Below the pieces are notes generated by a model that saw nothing but the letters and a program-made list of their open reading frames with translations, did no database searches and was not told the origin of the DNA. From a bacterium (GTDB lineage: Bacteria; Actinomycetota; Acidimicrobiia; Acidimicrobiales; Ilumatobacteraceae), in contig JAPOKO010000002.1 of the NCBI GenBank assembly GCA_029977615.1, forward strand, positions 1 to 64,000: DNA of 64,000 nucleotides, read 5' to 3'. Of this stretch, positions 17,658 to 29,834 are shown piece after piece. Position 1 is the stretch's first letter, and the number at the start of each line of letters is the position of its first letter. Position numbers and translations under genes: made by a program.

Positions 17658-19021
17658 AGTTGCGATCTCGGCTGGCCTTGTTGGTTGGCGCGGTATTCGT
17701 TTTCGGTGGAGGAGTAATTGGAGGCTCGAGCGCACTTATTGCTCGCCAGGAAGCCTTGGACACTTTGGACGTTGTACTCGGCGATGCAATCTCAAGTGTG
17801 AAAAATGATCCAGCACAAGATGTTTCGGTAGTGCTTGATATTGCGGATTCAAGTCCGGTTCCGATTAGCGCGATGCTCTTCTTTGACGACAGCGAACCAG
17901 TGGTATTGGTCGAATCTCGCGATGGACCAGAAACGATAAAGCTTCCGCTGCTCAGCATTGCTGAAGTCACCCGTGCTGCTGAAGAGCCAATAACTAAGTC
18001 GGGGGAAGTGAAATTACGGATCGAGGCGTATTCCACGGGTAACGGTGAATGGTTGGTGGTTGGCACTTCATTGACGAATATTGATAATCAATTTGACAAG
18101 TCACTAATGCGAAGTATTCAGCTTTCATTGTTGATTGCTCTATTCATGGTTGTCCTTGTGTATTGGTTAATTCGTCGTGCACTTCTGCCGATTGCCCGTG
18201 TAACACGTGATGCACAACGCATTGCAGAAGGCGATTTAGATCAAGAAATTGCACCCGCTGTTGGTTCAAGTGAAATTCGACAGCTTTCGACTTCTCTCCA
18301 TGCCATGGTTAATTCGTTGAGGGCTGCGGTGGAGACGAGAGCACAATCTGAAGCATTAATGCGAGAATTTCTCGGCGATGCATCACATGAGTTACGAACC
18401 CCGTTAACAGTTATTCGCGGATATATCGAAATTCTCAATAGTGGGCAGGAACTTTCAGAAGAACAACGCGAACGTGCGATGAGCAGACTTGTTGGTGAAT
18501 CGCAGAGAATGTCGCAAACAATCAATGACCTTTTGCTTCTTGCTGAACTAGGCGAAGTTCAGCAAGAAATGACAGAGTCTGTTGACCTTTCTTTGTTAGC
18601 CGCAAATCATGTGCGGGATTTTTCAGAGCAACACAAAAACAGAATTGTGAAGTCAACAATTGCAGGTAATGTGATGGTCACAGGAAACAGCGAGCAACTA
18701 TCTCGGATGATCTCGAATGTACTCTCCAACATTTCTCGTCATACTCCCGAAGATGCTGAGGTTGACGTTGTAGTTTCTAAAATTGATGGACAAGCAATCT
18801 TGGTGTTTGATGATGCTGGTCCCGGATTGAGTGCTGAACTGTATGCACGCACTAGAGAGGGTTTTCAGCGATTCGACCGCGCGCACTCAAAAACTGGCGG
18901 TGGCTTCGGGCTTGGTTTATCGATTTTGTCCTCAATTGTTCAATGTCATGGGGGATCTCTTTCATTATCTCCAAGCCCACTTGGTGGCTTACGTACCCAA
19001 ATCACTCTGAAAGCGAGTTAG
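17654..19021 (+). CDS. Membrane sensor histidine kinase with HAMP domain
   Basis: It starts with GTG 17654, overlapping the response regulator stop. A transmembrane helix (about 7-28) is followed by an extracytoplasmic sensor of about 120 residues and a second helix (LSLLIALFMVVLVYWL, about 155-170). HAMP, the His box (GDASHELRTPLTVIRGY, His near 246) and the ATPase domain follow (NVLSNISRHTP; DDAGPGLSAEL; GGFGLGLSILSS). The Asn of the N box is present. It is the cognate kinase of the regulator at 16977. The signal is unknown; the adjacent secreted repeat protein could be a target. Confidence 0.92.
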   Translation: MKLRSRLALLVGAVFVFGGGVIGGSSALIARQEALDTLDVVLGDAISSVKNDPAQDVSVVLDIADSSPVPISAMLFFDDSEPVVLVESRDGPETIKLPLLSIAEVTRAAEEPITKSGEVKLRIEAYSTGNGEWLVVGTSLTNIDNQFDKSLMRSIQLSLLIALFMVVLVYWLIRRALLPIARVTRDAQRIAEGDLDQEIAPAVGSSEIRQLSTSLHAMVNSLRAAVETRAQSEALMREFLGDASHELRTPLTVIRGYIEILNSGQELSEEQRERAMSRLVGESQRMSQTINDLLLLAELGEVQQEMTESVDLSLLAANHVRDFSEQHKNRIVKSTIAGNVMVTGNSEQLSRMISNVLSNISRHTPEDAEVDVVVSKIDGQAILVFDDAGPGLSAELYARTREGFQRFDRAHSKTGGGFGLGLSILSSIVQCHGGSLSLSPSPLGGLRTQITLKAS

Positions 19022-19023
19022 TC

Positions 19024-20301
19024 TTGCGGCAATTAGCAGTTGTGATGACTTTGTTCGTTGCGGGGTTGATTGGAATCACTCAACCAGCTCAGGCCGCAAC
19101 AATATGTAAGGAAACCGGCGAAGGTTGTGCCGTTGGCATGATTGGTCCAGGTGGTGGCGTGGTGTTTTACGACGCGGGCTCGCAGCAGTGGTGGGGACGA
19201 TTTCTTGAAGCACGAATGGAGCCCAAAGCATTTGGCTCTAATTGGGGACCACGCGAGTCCTTATATGTAGACGGCCAAGAAGGCCTGTCTGCATCAATGC
19301 TGAGACTGCAGTCAATGCAAATTGGCATGGGCGTAAAGAACACCCAGCTCATGCTGTCAAAATTTGGTTCTGCGAGCATTGCCGGAAAGATTCGGTCGGG
19401 TTGGAGCATTCCATCTGCAGACGAACTCGATGCTTTGTACAACTATTGGAAGCTTGGTGGAACTGGCCGTTTTTATCGCGGTGTGATCTGGACTTCATCG
19501 GAACAGAGCGCAACATTTGCGTGGTATCAACAGTTCCAAGACGGAACGAAGTTCACTGATGCAAATGGAATCATCAGAGGGCTGAGCGGAAACAAAGATC
19601 TTTCAATGAGTCCATACCACGAAGGATCATTTGCATCGCAGAAGTTTGGTGTCGTAGCGGTGAGGCCATTTCCAGCGGGTACAGGTAACCCACCTCCGCC
19701 TCTAGTGGTGACTTCGATTCGACAAAATGCTCAGTGTGCAGCAGGTGTGAGTTGCACTGTTGGTGATGTTGGTCCTGGTGGTGGAGTGGTGTTTTACGAC
19801 GCCGGTTCTACGCAGCCGTGGGGGAGATATTTGGAAGCGGCTCCTGCCAGTTGCGAAATTGCTGGTGTGCCATTCAAACCAGCGGGTGGGGTGCATGGTA
19901 TTCATGCATTGCAAATTGACCGTGTGCGAGCAAAAGCCATAGGCGCTGGAAAATCAAATACCGATCTCATTGTGCAGAGATATGGAGCAACGAGAAACCA
20001 TGCTGCGGCGTTGGTGCGCTCACAAGCGTGCAACGGGTTCACTGATTGGTTTTTGCCTTCAGCAAATGAACTGAACATCGCATGGCGAGTACTCGCACAA
20101 AATCGAGTAAACCGCGAACCAACTCCTGTTGGTGGTTTTGATATTGGGTATTACTGGACGTCGTCTGACTACAACGGCACAGAAGCGTGGACTCAATACT
20201 TCAACGACGGTCAACAGTTTGATCGGGTGCAAACATTGTCGGCGAACAGGCAACCCCCAAATCGCACATTTAAGGTGCGTGGAGTTCGTGCATTTGGCTA
20301 A
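19024..20301 (+). CDS. Secreted protein with two DUF1566/Lcl-like repeats
   Basis: TTG 19024 is taken as start because it adds the Arg needed for a signal peptide (MRQLAVVMTLFVAGL...QPAQA); GTG 19042 or ATG 19045 are alternatives. Two homologous halves each begin with a Cys-containing GPGGGVVFYDAGS motif (residues about 40 and 245), followed by WGRFLEA/WGRYLEA, and each contains WxxPSADEL/FLPSANEL. This is the DUF1566-like fold related to C-type-lectin-like domains. The protein is extracellular and the gene directly follows the two-component pair by two bases, so it is probably co-transcribed with it. Confidence 0.8.
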   Translation: MRQLAVVMTLFVAGLIGITQPAQAATICKETGEGCAVGMIGPGGGVVFYDAGSQQWWGRFLEARMEPKAFGSNWGPRESLYVDGQEGLSASMLRLQSMQIGMGVKNTQLMLSKFGSASIAGKIRSGWSIPSADELDALYNYWKLGGTGRFYRGVIWTSSEQSATFAWYQQFQDGTKFTDANGIIRGLSGNKDLSMSPYHEGSFASQKFGVVAVRPFPAGTGNPPPPLVVTSIRQNAQCAAGVSCTVGDVGPGGGVVFYDAGSTQPWGRYLEAAPASCEIAGVPFKPAGGVHGIHALQIDRVRAKAIGAGKSNTDLIVQRYGATRNHAAALVRSQACNGFTDWFLPSANELNIAWRVLAQNRVNREPTPVGGFDIGYYWTSSDYNGTEAWTQYFNDGQQFDRVQTLSANRQPPNRTFKVRGVRAFG

Positions 20302-20310
20302 GTTGAGAGT

Positions 20311-20688
20311 GTGAACATTCCTGAAGGATTGCGTTACACCCGACAACATGAATGGGTGCTCATAGACGGTGAGTCTGCGCGAATTGGCATTACTGATCTT
20401 GCACAGGATGCGTTGGGCAATATTGTGCACGTGCAGTTGCCCACAGTCGGTCAGTCAGTGAGTTCTGGCGCAAGTGTGGTTGAAGTTGAAAGCAGTAAGA
20501 GTGTGAGCGATATCTATTCGCCTGTGAGTGGAAGTGTGGTTTTAGTGAATGAATCACTGGCAACACAGCCAGGACTAGTGAACTCAGATCCATATGGATC
20601 TGGTTGGCTGTATGAAGTGCAAATGTCGTACGACGAAACGCTCGAAGGTCTGTTAACTGCAAGCGAATACCGCGCCATCGTTAGCTAG
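20311..20688 (+). CDS. gcvH: Glycine cleavage system H protein
   Basis: GcvH carries the lipoyl arm that shuttles the methylamine group between the P, T and L proteins of glycine cleavage. The lipoylated lysine lies in VEVESSKSVSDIYSP (about 62-76), and the N-terminal EGLRYTRQHEWV and C-terminal DPYGSGWLYEV are diagnostic. Length (125 aa) is normal. The start is GTG 20311. No other gcv gene is in the window. It ends four bases inside the convergent gene at 20685. Confidence 0.92.
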   Translation: MNIPEGLRYTRQHEWVLIDGESARIGITDLAQDALGNIVHVQLPTVGQSVSSGASVVEVESSKSVSDIYSPVSGSVVLVNESLATQPGLVNSDPYGSGWLYEVQMSYDETLEGLLTASEYRAIVS

Positions 20689-21158
20689 TCGGTGTAGAAC
20701 TTCCACGTATAGATGCGAGCCTTGTTTTCACCTTGGCTAATGAGCCAGTACTTGACCTTTCCCGTGTGTTCACCCTGTTTTAGTTCTTCAATTGGTGCGC
20801 CATCTTGTGGCAAGTAGCTAATGGTGAAGTTGCCTGGGTCGTAAATTGCCGTTGGCGGTAAATCGATTTGTACACCAGGTGCAGGTGCAGAGCCGGTTGT
20901 AATTAATTCATCAAGACGAGTGGTGGGAAGTTCAATTCCATCAATAAACATGGTTGCTTCATAGCCATCGACAAAGTCAACAATGATTTGTGATTGACGA
21001 AGCACGCGCTCACCTTGGCCAGGAGAAATATTTTCAATTGCATCTGGCAAATTTGTTGCATCACGACCGGTTAACCCAGTATTCAAACCCATCACAACAA
21101 GTACGAGGCCCGCCGAAATTCCCATACTGGCCAACAAAAGTTTTGGATCAAGCTTCAT
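20685..21158 (-). CDS. Membrane-anchored hypothetical protein, 157 aa
   Basis: A single N-terminal transmembrane segment (LLLASMGISAGLVLVVMG, about 7-24) anchors a domain of about 120 residues outside the cell. That domain has a beta-strand-rich pattern (RQSQIIVDFVDGYEATMFIDG) reminiscent of copper-resistance CopC or Ig-like folds (GKVKYWLISQGENKARIYTWKF near the end, cited in part). No enzyme motif is seen. The gene is divergent from the PASTA gene at 21252, with a short shared promoter region. Confidence 0.7.
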   Translation of the reverse strand: MKLDPKLLLASMGISAGLVLVVMGLNTGLTGRDATNLPDAIENISPGQGERVLRQSQIIVDFVDGYEATMFIDGIELPTTRLDELITTGSAPAPGVQIDLPPTAIYDPGNFTISYLPQDGAPIEELKQGEHTGKVKYWLISQGENKARIYTWKFYTD

Positions 21159-21251
21159 GACCTCTATTCTCGCTTATTTATAGGGATGTCCGTTATTCAA
21201 GCGGTGAGTAAAACGACTAGATTTAGTTCACACATGGCATGTACAGATTCG

Positions 21252-23204
21252 ATGATTGGCGCAGTTCTCGCGCACCGATACCGCATAGATGCACCGCTCA
21301 GCGGAGGATCTGGGAATTCGGACGTATTTGAAGCAACTGATATTCGCTCGCGTAAAAAGTTGGTTTTGCGACTCTCTCCAGCCGAGGCACTTGTTGATCT
21401 TGAGTCTGGTGTTCTTACTGCAACGGACGGCGTGGAAGTGTTTAAGCGTCAAACGCAAATGCTTGCCGGGCTCTCTCATGCGTCGCTTGCCTCGATAGAG
21501 GACTGGGGTACAGAAACCATTGCGGGCACCCTGTATGTGTTTACGGTTTTGGAAAGTTACAGCGGTGGAACATTACGCCAGATCCTGGATCGTGGCCGCC
21601 GGTTAACTCCTTCGCAGGCTTTGGTGGCTGGTCTAGACGTGTGCCGAGCACTGCATTTCATCCATGGCAAAGGTTGGGTGCATGGAGATGTGCGGCCAGC
21701 AAACATTTTCATTGGTGATGATGGTCGTGTGCGCTTGGCTGGTCTTGGACTTAAACGCATGGTCATTGCCGAGAAGATGAGTATTGAGCAAGCTAACTAT
21801 GCCGCGCCAGAAATTGCAGTAGGCGAGCAACCGAGCGCGCAAAGTGATGTGTATTCGCTTGCGACAACACTTCTTGAGTCAATTACCGGCACGTTGCCAT
21901 TCAGCGGCGACACTGCAGCGATCACGCTGTCGAATCGTGTTGGAAAACTGCTACCAGTTTCTGCAGACCTTGGGCCAATTGCTGCTCCGCTGGAACGTGC
22001 GGGCCGACCAGACTCCGAAGAGCGATATACCGCTCTAGATTTTGGAAAAGCATTGGCTGGTATTGCAGAAAAGATGCCGCTGCCAACACCAATTGAACCG
22101 CTTGCTGCAAGTTCGTTTGCCGAAGTTATCGAACAGAAAGAAGCGGAGCACACGGGCGAGATTGCACGTCCGAAGGTTGATGAAACTCAAGATGTAACCG
22201 TCCCGATTGCTGCCGCAGGTGATCCATCGGGATCGATGTTGAGAATTAAAGATGGTACGAAGGACGAACCAATCGTTGTTGCATCCGAAGGCGAAGTGCG
22301 ACGCCACAAGCGCCTCTGGGTGATTGGCGCTGTCATTGCACTGTTAGTTGCAGGTGTTGTTGGCTTCCGTGTTGTGGTGAAGCAATCGCACACCATTCCG
22401 CCACTAGCAGGAATTATTGAAGGCGAAGCTCGTAACTTGATCGCTTCAAATGGCTGGACGATTGTTGTTACATCGGAACGCAATGATGATATTCCTGCAG
22501 GCTCTGTAGTTCGGACCGAACCTGCTGAAGGAGAAAAACTGAAAGAAGGTCAAACGCTGACCATCGTGGTCTCAGAAGGACCAACGTTTGCAACTTTGCC
22601 CGATATTTCTGGTGCTGATGCACAAGCAGCATTTGATCAGCTGACTGCACTTGGGCTCGCAGTTACCGCTCGCGACACCAATAGCGAAGAGGTTCCTGCG
22701 GGAATTGCGATTGGTTGGAATGTCCCAGAGCAACCAGGGCTCAATCCTGGTGATCAATTGCTGAAGGGAACAGCAATTGACTTGCTTGTTTCAGTAGGAC
22801 CAGAGTTGCGAGAGGTTCCGACACTTGTTGGACTCAAGCTTGAAGATGCACAAAAGATTGTTGCTGATTTGGGATTAACTTTGATTGAAACACCACCAGC
22901 AAAGAGCAACGGTGCAGACAAGGGTTTGATTGGTGCACAATCACCAGTACCTGGTGAAAAGGTTGCCCGCGAAACTGGAATTGCGTATTCAATTTCACTT
23001 GGCCCAGACTTAGTAAAACTTCCATACCTCGTCGGAAACCGAATCGACACGGTGCAAAGTCGTCTACAAGAGGCTGGTTTCACTGTGGGAAGCGTCACAG
23101 GCAATCAAAAGGGCAAGCTCAAGCAAGCCCTCATTGCAGGAAAATCAGTGAAAAACAATGCAATGGTGCCTCGTGGCGCAACTGTTGATCTTGTCTTTCC
23201 TTAA
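21252..23204 (+). CDS. PASTA-domain Ser/Thr kinase-like protein with degenerate kinase motifs
   Basis: The N-terminal kinase-like domain (about 1-270) is followed by a transmembrane helix (IGAVIALLVAGVVGF, about 358-372) and four PASTA repeats outside the cell (each ends in a VSEGP/VSVGP/ISLGP-type motif). PASTA proteins sense peptidoglycan fragments and control growth. Several catalytic residues are altered: the VAIK Lys is Arg (LVLRL), the HRD loop is HGD (Asp kept), and DFG is GLG. This suggests a pseudokinase. ATG 21252 gives the usual MIGAVLAHRYRI start; ATG 21186 is an alternative. The APE motif is intact. Confidence 0.88.
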   Translation: MIGAVLAHRYRIDAPLSGGSGNSDVFEATDIRSRKKLVLRLSPAEALVDLESGVLTATDGVEVFKRQTQMLAGLSHASLASIEDWGTETIAGTLYVFTVLESYSGGTLRQILDRGRRLTPSQALVAGLDVCRALHFIHGKGWVHGDVRPANIFIGDDGRVRLAGLGLKRMVIAEKMSIEQANYAAPEIAVGEQPSAQSDVYSLATTLLESITGTLPFSGDTAAITLSNRVGKLLPVSADLGPIAAPLERAGRPDSEERYTALDFGKALAGIAEKMPLPTPIEPLAASSFAEVIEQKEAEHTGEIARPKVDETQDVTVPIAAAGDPSGSMLRIKDGTKDEPIVVASEGEVRRHKRLWVIGAVIALLVAGVVGFRVVVKQSHTIPPLAGIIEGEARNLIASNGWTIVVTSERNDDIPAGSVVRTEPAEGEKLKEGQTLTIVVSEGPTFATLPDISGADAQAAFDQLTALGLAVTARDTNSEEVPAGIAIGWNVPEQPGLNPGDQLLKGTAIDLLVSVGPELREVPTLVGLKLEDAQKIVADLGLTLIETPPAKSNGADKGLIGAQSPVPGEKVARETGIAYSISLGPDLVKLPYLVGNRIDTVQSRLQEAGFTVGSVTGNQKGKLKQALIAGKSVKNNAMVPRGATVDLVFP

Positions 23205-23261
23205 TCACTAAACGCATCTGAACATCGCCTCGTCAGCGGCCATGCAAGTACGGTGTAAGCC

Positions 23262-24740
23262 GTGCAACGCGACGAACATCTTCCGCCTTCTGCACACAAC
23301 GAACCAGGAGTAATTGACTCCGGAGGCGTAGACGAAATCTCGGTCATTCCATGGTCTTCGTTGTTGAAGCACCGCATTACGAAGCGCGTTGGTCTGACGC
23401 ATCGCAAAGCAACGCTAGGTGTGTTGCTTGCCAGTGTGTTCACGGTGAGTTTCACCATCACACTGTTGGTGGTGTCGCTCAAGACTGTTGCCGACGATTT
23501 GGGCAGCACTGTCACCATCCTGAGCTGGACGATTACTGCACCGTTGCTGGCATTTGGTGTGGTTGGTCCAGCATTTGGCAAAGCAGGAGATCTGTGGGGA
23601 CACAAGCGTGTATTTGTGTATGGACTTGTCGGAGCTGGCGTGTTCTCCTTGGCAAGTGCTTTCGCGTGGAACGACATCTCGCTTATTGGATTTCGCACAC
23701 TTAGCGCAGCGTCTGGATCTGCAACCGGTCCAGCAGCAATGGCGTACATCAATCGAATGTTTCGTGCCGATGAGCGAGTACGTCCACTCGGCTATTGGAG
23801 TTTTGTAACTGCCGGCGCACCAGTGATCGGGGTAGTTGCTGGTGCACCACTAGTTGAATCTTTTGGTTGGCGAGTGATCTTCATGGTGCAGGCTCCATTG
23901 AGTTTGCTTGGAGCATTGGTTTCGTGGCGTCTCTTGCCAGAAACTGACCGTCGCGACAATGTGCGATTCGACGTGAAAGGTTCTCTCACGCTTGGTGCGG
24001 GAGCAGTGTTGATCTTGCTCACCATTAATCGTGGAAACTCCTGGGGTTGGCTCAGTCCTCAAACGCTTGGTGCAGGAATTGCTGGAATCTGTGCATTGTT
24101 ACTGTTCTATCGAGTTGAGATGGTGGCAATAGATCCGCTGATGCCGGTGAAGTGGCTCAAAACTCGGAACGTTGCATTTCCCGTTGTTACCCAGGGACTT
24201 ATGAACATGGCGTACATGGGCAGTTTCTTATTAGTTCCACAGATGCTGGAAAATGCATTGGATTATTCACCATCGCACATTGGTTGGCTGGTTATTTCGC
24301 GGCCGTTGACCTTTTCACTCATTGCTCCATTCGCAGGATTTTTCGTGGGCAAGTTAGGCGAAAGAAAAACTGGAATGCTTGGTGCATTAATGATTCTGCT
24401 CGCGATGGTTGCATTGATTTCAGTGCAGTCACCAAATAGCGATTGGAAAGTGGTGCTTGGACTTTCGCTTACAGGTTTTGGAATGGGAATTGCTGCGCCG
24501 TCACTTACCGCATTGCTCGCTGCTTCGGTGAAAGAGAGTGACATGGGAGTTGCAAGCGCAATGCAGCAGCTCATGTCGCAGATGGGTGCGGTGCTCGGCG
24601 GTGCATTGATGATTGCCGTGCATGACATTACTGAAAACAGCGGCAAGGTAATCAGCTATTCATATGGTTTGCTAATTGGAGTAGTTGCCACCATCGCGGC
24701 AATCATTACTGCAAGTTTGGTCCGTTCAACCGAAAACTAA
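23262..24740 (+). CDS. MFS drug-exporter-like transporter, EmrB/QacA type
   Basis: Hydrophobic segments throughout give an expected 14 membrane helices, in a protein of 492 residues. Family features are present: the motif A-like loop (GDLWGHKRVFVYG, about 107-119) and a proline/glycine-rich helix (GFRTLSAASGSATGPAAM). EmrB-type transporters export drugs or metabolites using the proton gradient. The GTG at 23262 gives a soluble N-terminal extension of about 45 residues before the first helix. There is no linked regulator. Substrate is unknown. Confidence 0.88.
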   Translation: MQRDEHLPPSAHNEPGVIDSGGVDEISVIPWSSLLKHRITKRVGLTHRKATLGVLLASVFTVSFTITLLVVSLKTVADDLGSTVTILSWTITAPLLAFGVVGPAFGKAGDLWGHKRVFVYGLVGAGVFSLASAFAWNDISLIGFRTLSAASGSATGPAAMAYINRMFRADERVRPLGYWSFVTAGAPVIGVVAGAPLVESFGWRVIFMVQAPLSLLGALVSWRLLPETDRRDNVRFDVKGSLTLGAGAVLILLTINRGNSWGWLSPQTLGAGIAGICALLLFYRVEMVAIDPLMPVKWLKTRNVAFPVVTQGLMNMAYMGSFLLVPQMLENALDYSPSHIGWLVISRPLTFSLIAPFAGFFVGKLGERKTGMLGALMILLAMVALISVQSPNSDWKVVLGLSLTGFGMGIAAPSLTALLAASVKESDMGVASAMQQLMSQMGAVLGGALMIAVHDITENSGKVISYSYGLLIGVVATIAAIITASLVRSTEN

Positions 24741-25150
24741 AGCGTTGACGTGATGGCCATGATTTCGGCCGCAACTTTTACTGCCAAGTCGTCTTTCGGC
24801 ATGGCAATTTGCATTTGCATCATTTTTGTCATGTCGCCTTCAACTTTTACCTTGCCCGACAAAAACGCCTGCATCCCGGCTTGAGGGTCTTGTTCAAGAA
24901 AAATTGCGCGAGCAGTTGCGTAATCGGTAGTCACTGTGAGGTCTGGTGATTCAAGATGCCCTAAGTCCATGACGAGATCGCCCGATGATGTGTCGATGTG
25001 ACTGTGAATAACGCCGTCGCCAAACGGCACGTTCTTCACCACTTGATTCATGCGAATAGAGACGGGAATCTTCGGTGCTTGGCCTTCAAATTTGGCTCGA
25101 ATGAGCCGTGCTTCGGCAATCCATTCGGGGGAGAGAAAAGGGTTTGGCAC
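24737..25150 (-). CDS. SCP2 sterol-transfer-like protein
   Basis: The GTG at 25150 starts ten bases after the pyrF stop, and a longer reading frame upstream would run through pyrF. The 137 residues match the SCP2 sterol/lipid-carrier fold: an amphipathic N-terminal helix, then beta strands, then FLSGKVKVEGDMTKMM (about 108-123) near the C-terminus. These proteins bind acyl chains or lipids. The gene overlaps the transporter's stop by four bases on the opposite strand. Likely co-transcribed with pyrF. Confidence 0.8.
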   Translation of the reverse strand: MPNPFLSPEWIAEARLIRAKFEGQAPKIPVSIRMNQVVKNVPFGDGVIHSHIDTSSGDLVMDLGHLESPDLTVTTDYATARAIFLEQDPQAGMQAFLSGKVKVEGDMTKMMQMQIAMPKDDLAVKVAAEIMAITSTL

Positions 25151-25160
25151 GTGACGCAGG

Positions 25161-25976
25161 CTAGTTGTTAGCAGCGCGAATTGCATCTCGTGTGTCAATT
25201 GCAACAGCACGACTGGCCTGCGCAAAGTCTTCACCGTTACTGGCATACAACACAGCACGTGATGAGTTGATGATGAGACCAGTTCCCTTATCGGTACGAC
25301 CCGCGCGCACGGCAGAAACGATGTCTCCACCTTGTGCACCAATTCCTGGAACAAGGAACGGCATGTCGCCAACGATTCCGCGTACTTCTGCAAGTTCTTG
25401 CGGGTATGTAGCGCCCATTACCAATGCGGTATCGCCAATGTCGCGCCACTTTGAAGCTGCAGCGATTGCAACATGTTTGTACAGCGAAGTTCCATTCACC
25501 ATTTTTGATTGAAATTCGCCACTACCGCTATTCGATGTGCGGCATAACACGATGGTTCCCTTACCTGAAGTTTGCAGAAACGGCATCAGTGAGTCAGTTC
25601 CTAGATATGGGTTAACTGTTACAGCGTCAACTTGGTAGCGCTCGAATGCTTCACGCGCGTACAGTGCGGCGGTGTCGCCAATGTCTCCGCGTTTTGCATC
25701 CAGGATGAGCACCACGTGCGGGTATTGCGTGCGGATGTGATCGCAAATGGCTTGCAGTTGAGCCTCCGCGCCAACAGCAGCGAAGTACGCAATTTGTGGC
25801 TTGAATGCACACACGGTGTCGGCAGTTGCATCAACAATGTCGATACAAAACTTTTGAATGCCAAGCGGATCATTCTTGAGGTGCGCAGGAAGTTTGTTGA
25901 CGTCTGGGTCAAGCCCAACGCATAGTGCAGAATCAGATTTTGCCCATGCGGCATTCAGCTTCGAATAGAACGACAT
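25161..25976 (-). CDS. pyrF: Orotidine-5'-phosphate decarboxylase
   Basis: PyrF removes CO2 from orotidine monophosphate in the last step of UMP synthesis. The catalytic signature is [16 protein letters not shown] (about 89-104), with the Asp-Lys-x-x-Asp tetrad. [10 protein letters not shown] near the N-terminus and the phosphate-binding [10 protein letters not shown] (about 211-220) are also present. At 271 residues it belongs to the longer type 2 family. The downstream SCP2 gene is ten bases away; the ferredoxin gene lies eight bases upstream. Confidence 0.95.
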   Translation of the reverse strand: MSFYSKLNAAWAKSDSALCVGLDPDVNKLPAHLKNDPLGIQKFCIDIVDATADTVCAFKPQIAYFAAVGAEAQLQAICDHIRTQYPHVVLILDAKRGDIGDTAALYAREAFERYQVDAVTVNPYLGTDSLMPFLQTSGKGTIVLCRTSNSGSGEFQSKMVNGTSLYKHVAIAAASKWRDIGDTALVMGATYPQELAEVRGIVGDMPFLVPGIGAQGGDIVSAVRAGRTDKGTGLIINSSRAVLYASNGEDFAQASRAVAIDTRDAIRAANN

Positions 25977-25984
25977 ATTTGAGT

Positions 25985-26176
25985 TCAGTCAACAATCGCA
26001 ATGGCGCCGGTAGGGCAGAGCTCTTCGGCCGCGGTCACTTGTGCGTGAAGTTCTTCACTAGGTTCTTCTTGAAGGATGTACAGCATTCCGTCGTCGCGAA
26101 TTTCGAACACGGTTGGAGCTTGATGCACGCATCCACCCGTTGAAGCGCACACATCAAGATCTACGGTTACGCGCAT
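25985..26176 (-). CDS. Small ferredoxin, P450-associated type
   Basis: The protein is 63 residues with the cysteines CASTGGC (about 10-16) and, near the C-terminus, CPTGAI. This C-x5-C ... CP pattern, with the residue usually binding the fourth iron missing, is typical of [3Fe-4S] or reduced-ligand ferredoxins that feed cytochrome P450s. No P450 gene is in the window. It sits between pyrF and leuA on the minus strand and may share their transcript. Confidence 0.88.
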   Translation of the reverse strand: MRVTVDLDVCASTGGCVHQAPTVFEIRDDGMLYILQEEPSEELHAQVTAAEELCPTGAIAIVD

Positions 26177-26197
26177 GCCTCAACAGTAGTTGAAGAA

Positions 26198-29531
<3,334 letters not shown>

Positions 29532-29535
<4 letters not shown>

Positions 29536-29738
29536 TTCGACGCAGTCGGTGACATCTGGTCACCTGCATCGATTGCGCTCAACAATGTTTGCAGCGTTGC
29601 TTCAAATACTGTTTCCGAAGGAATGAGCAACTGCTGCCAGTCGTACGCAATTCCTTTGCGACCCGTGAAGGTTGGCTCGATACTGGTGTGGCGATTCTCC
29701 AGGAATGATTCCTCGGACTTGAAATTGTCGATTGGCAT
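29532..29738 (-). CDS. Small unknown protein co-translated with homospermidine synthase
   Basis: AAGGAGG lies five bases before ATG 29738; a GTG two codons earlier would overlap the binding site. The 68 residues (MPIDNFKSEESFLENRHTSI...) include a helical centre (WQQLLIPSETVFEATLQTLL) and no cysteines. I do not recognise it. Its stop overlaps the GTG of the synthase gene, so both are made together. It might be a polyamine-enzyme partner; that is inference. Confidence 0.6.
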
Positions 29739-29834
29739 GAGCACCTCCTTAGGTTCGTTAAATACAGAATTTTGACTTTATAAGTTTTTGACGGCTCTGC
29801 ATACTATTTCCGACTATCTCTTTGGCGCTCAGAG

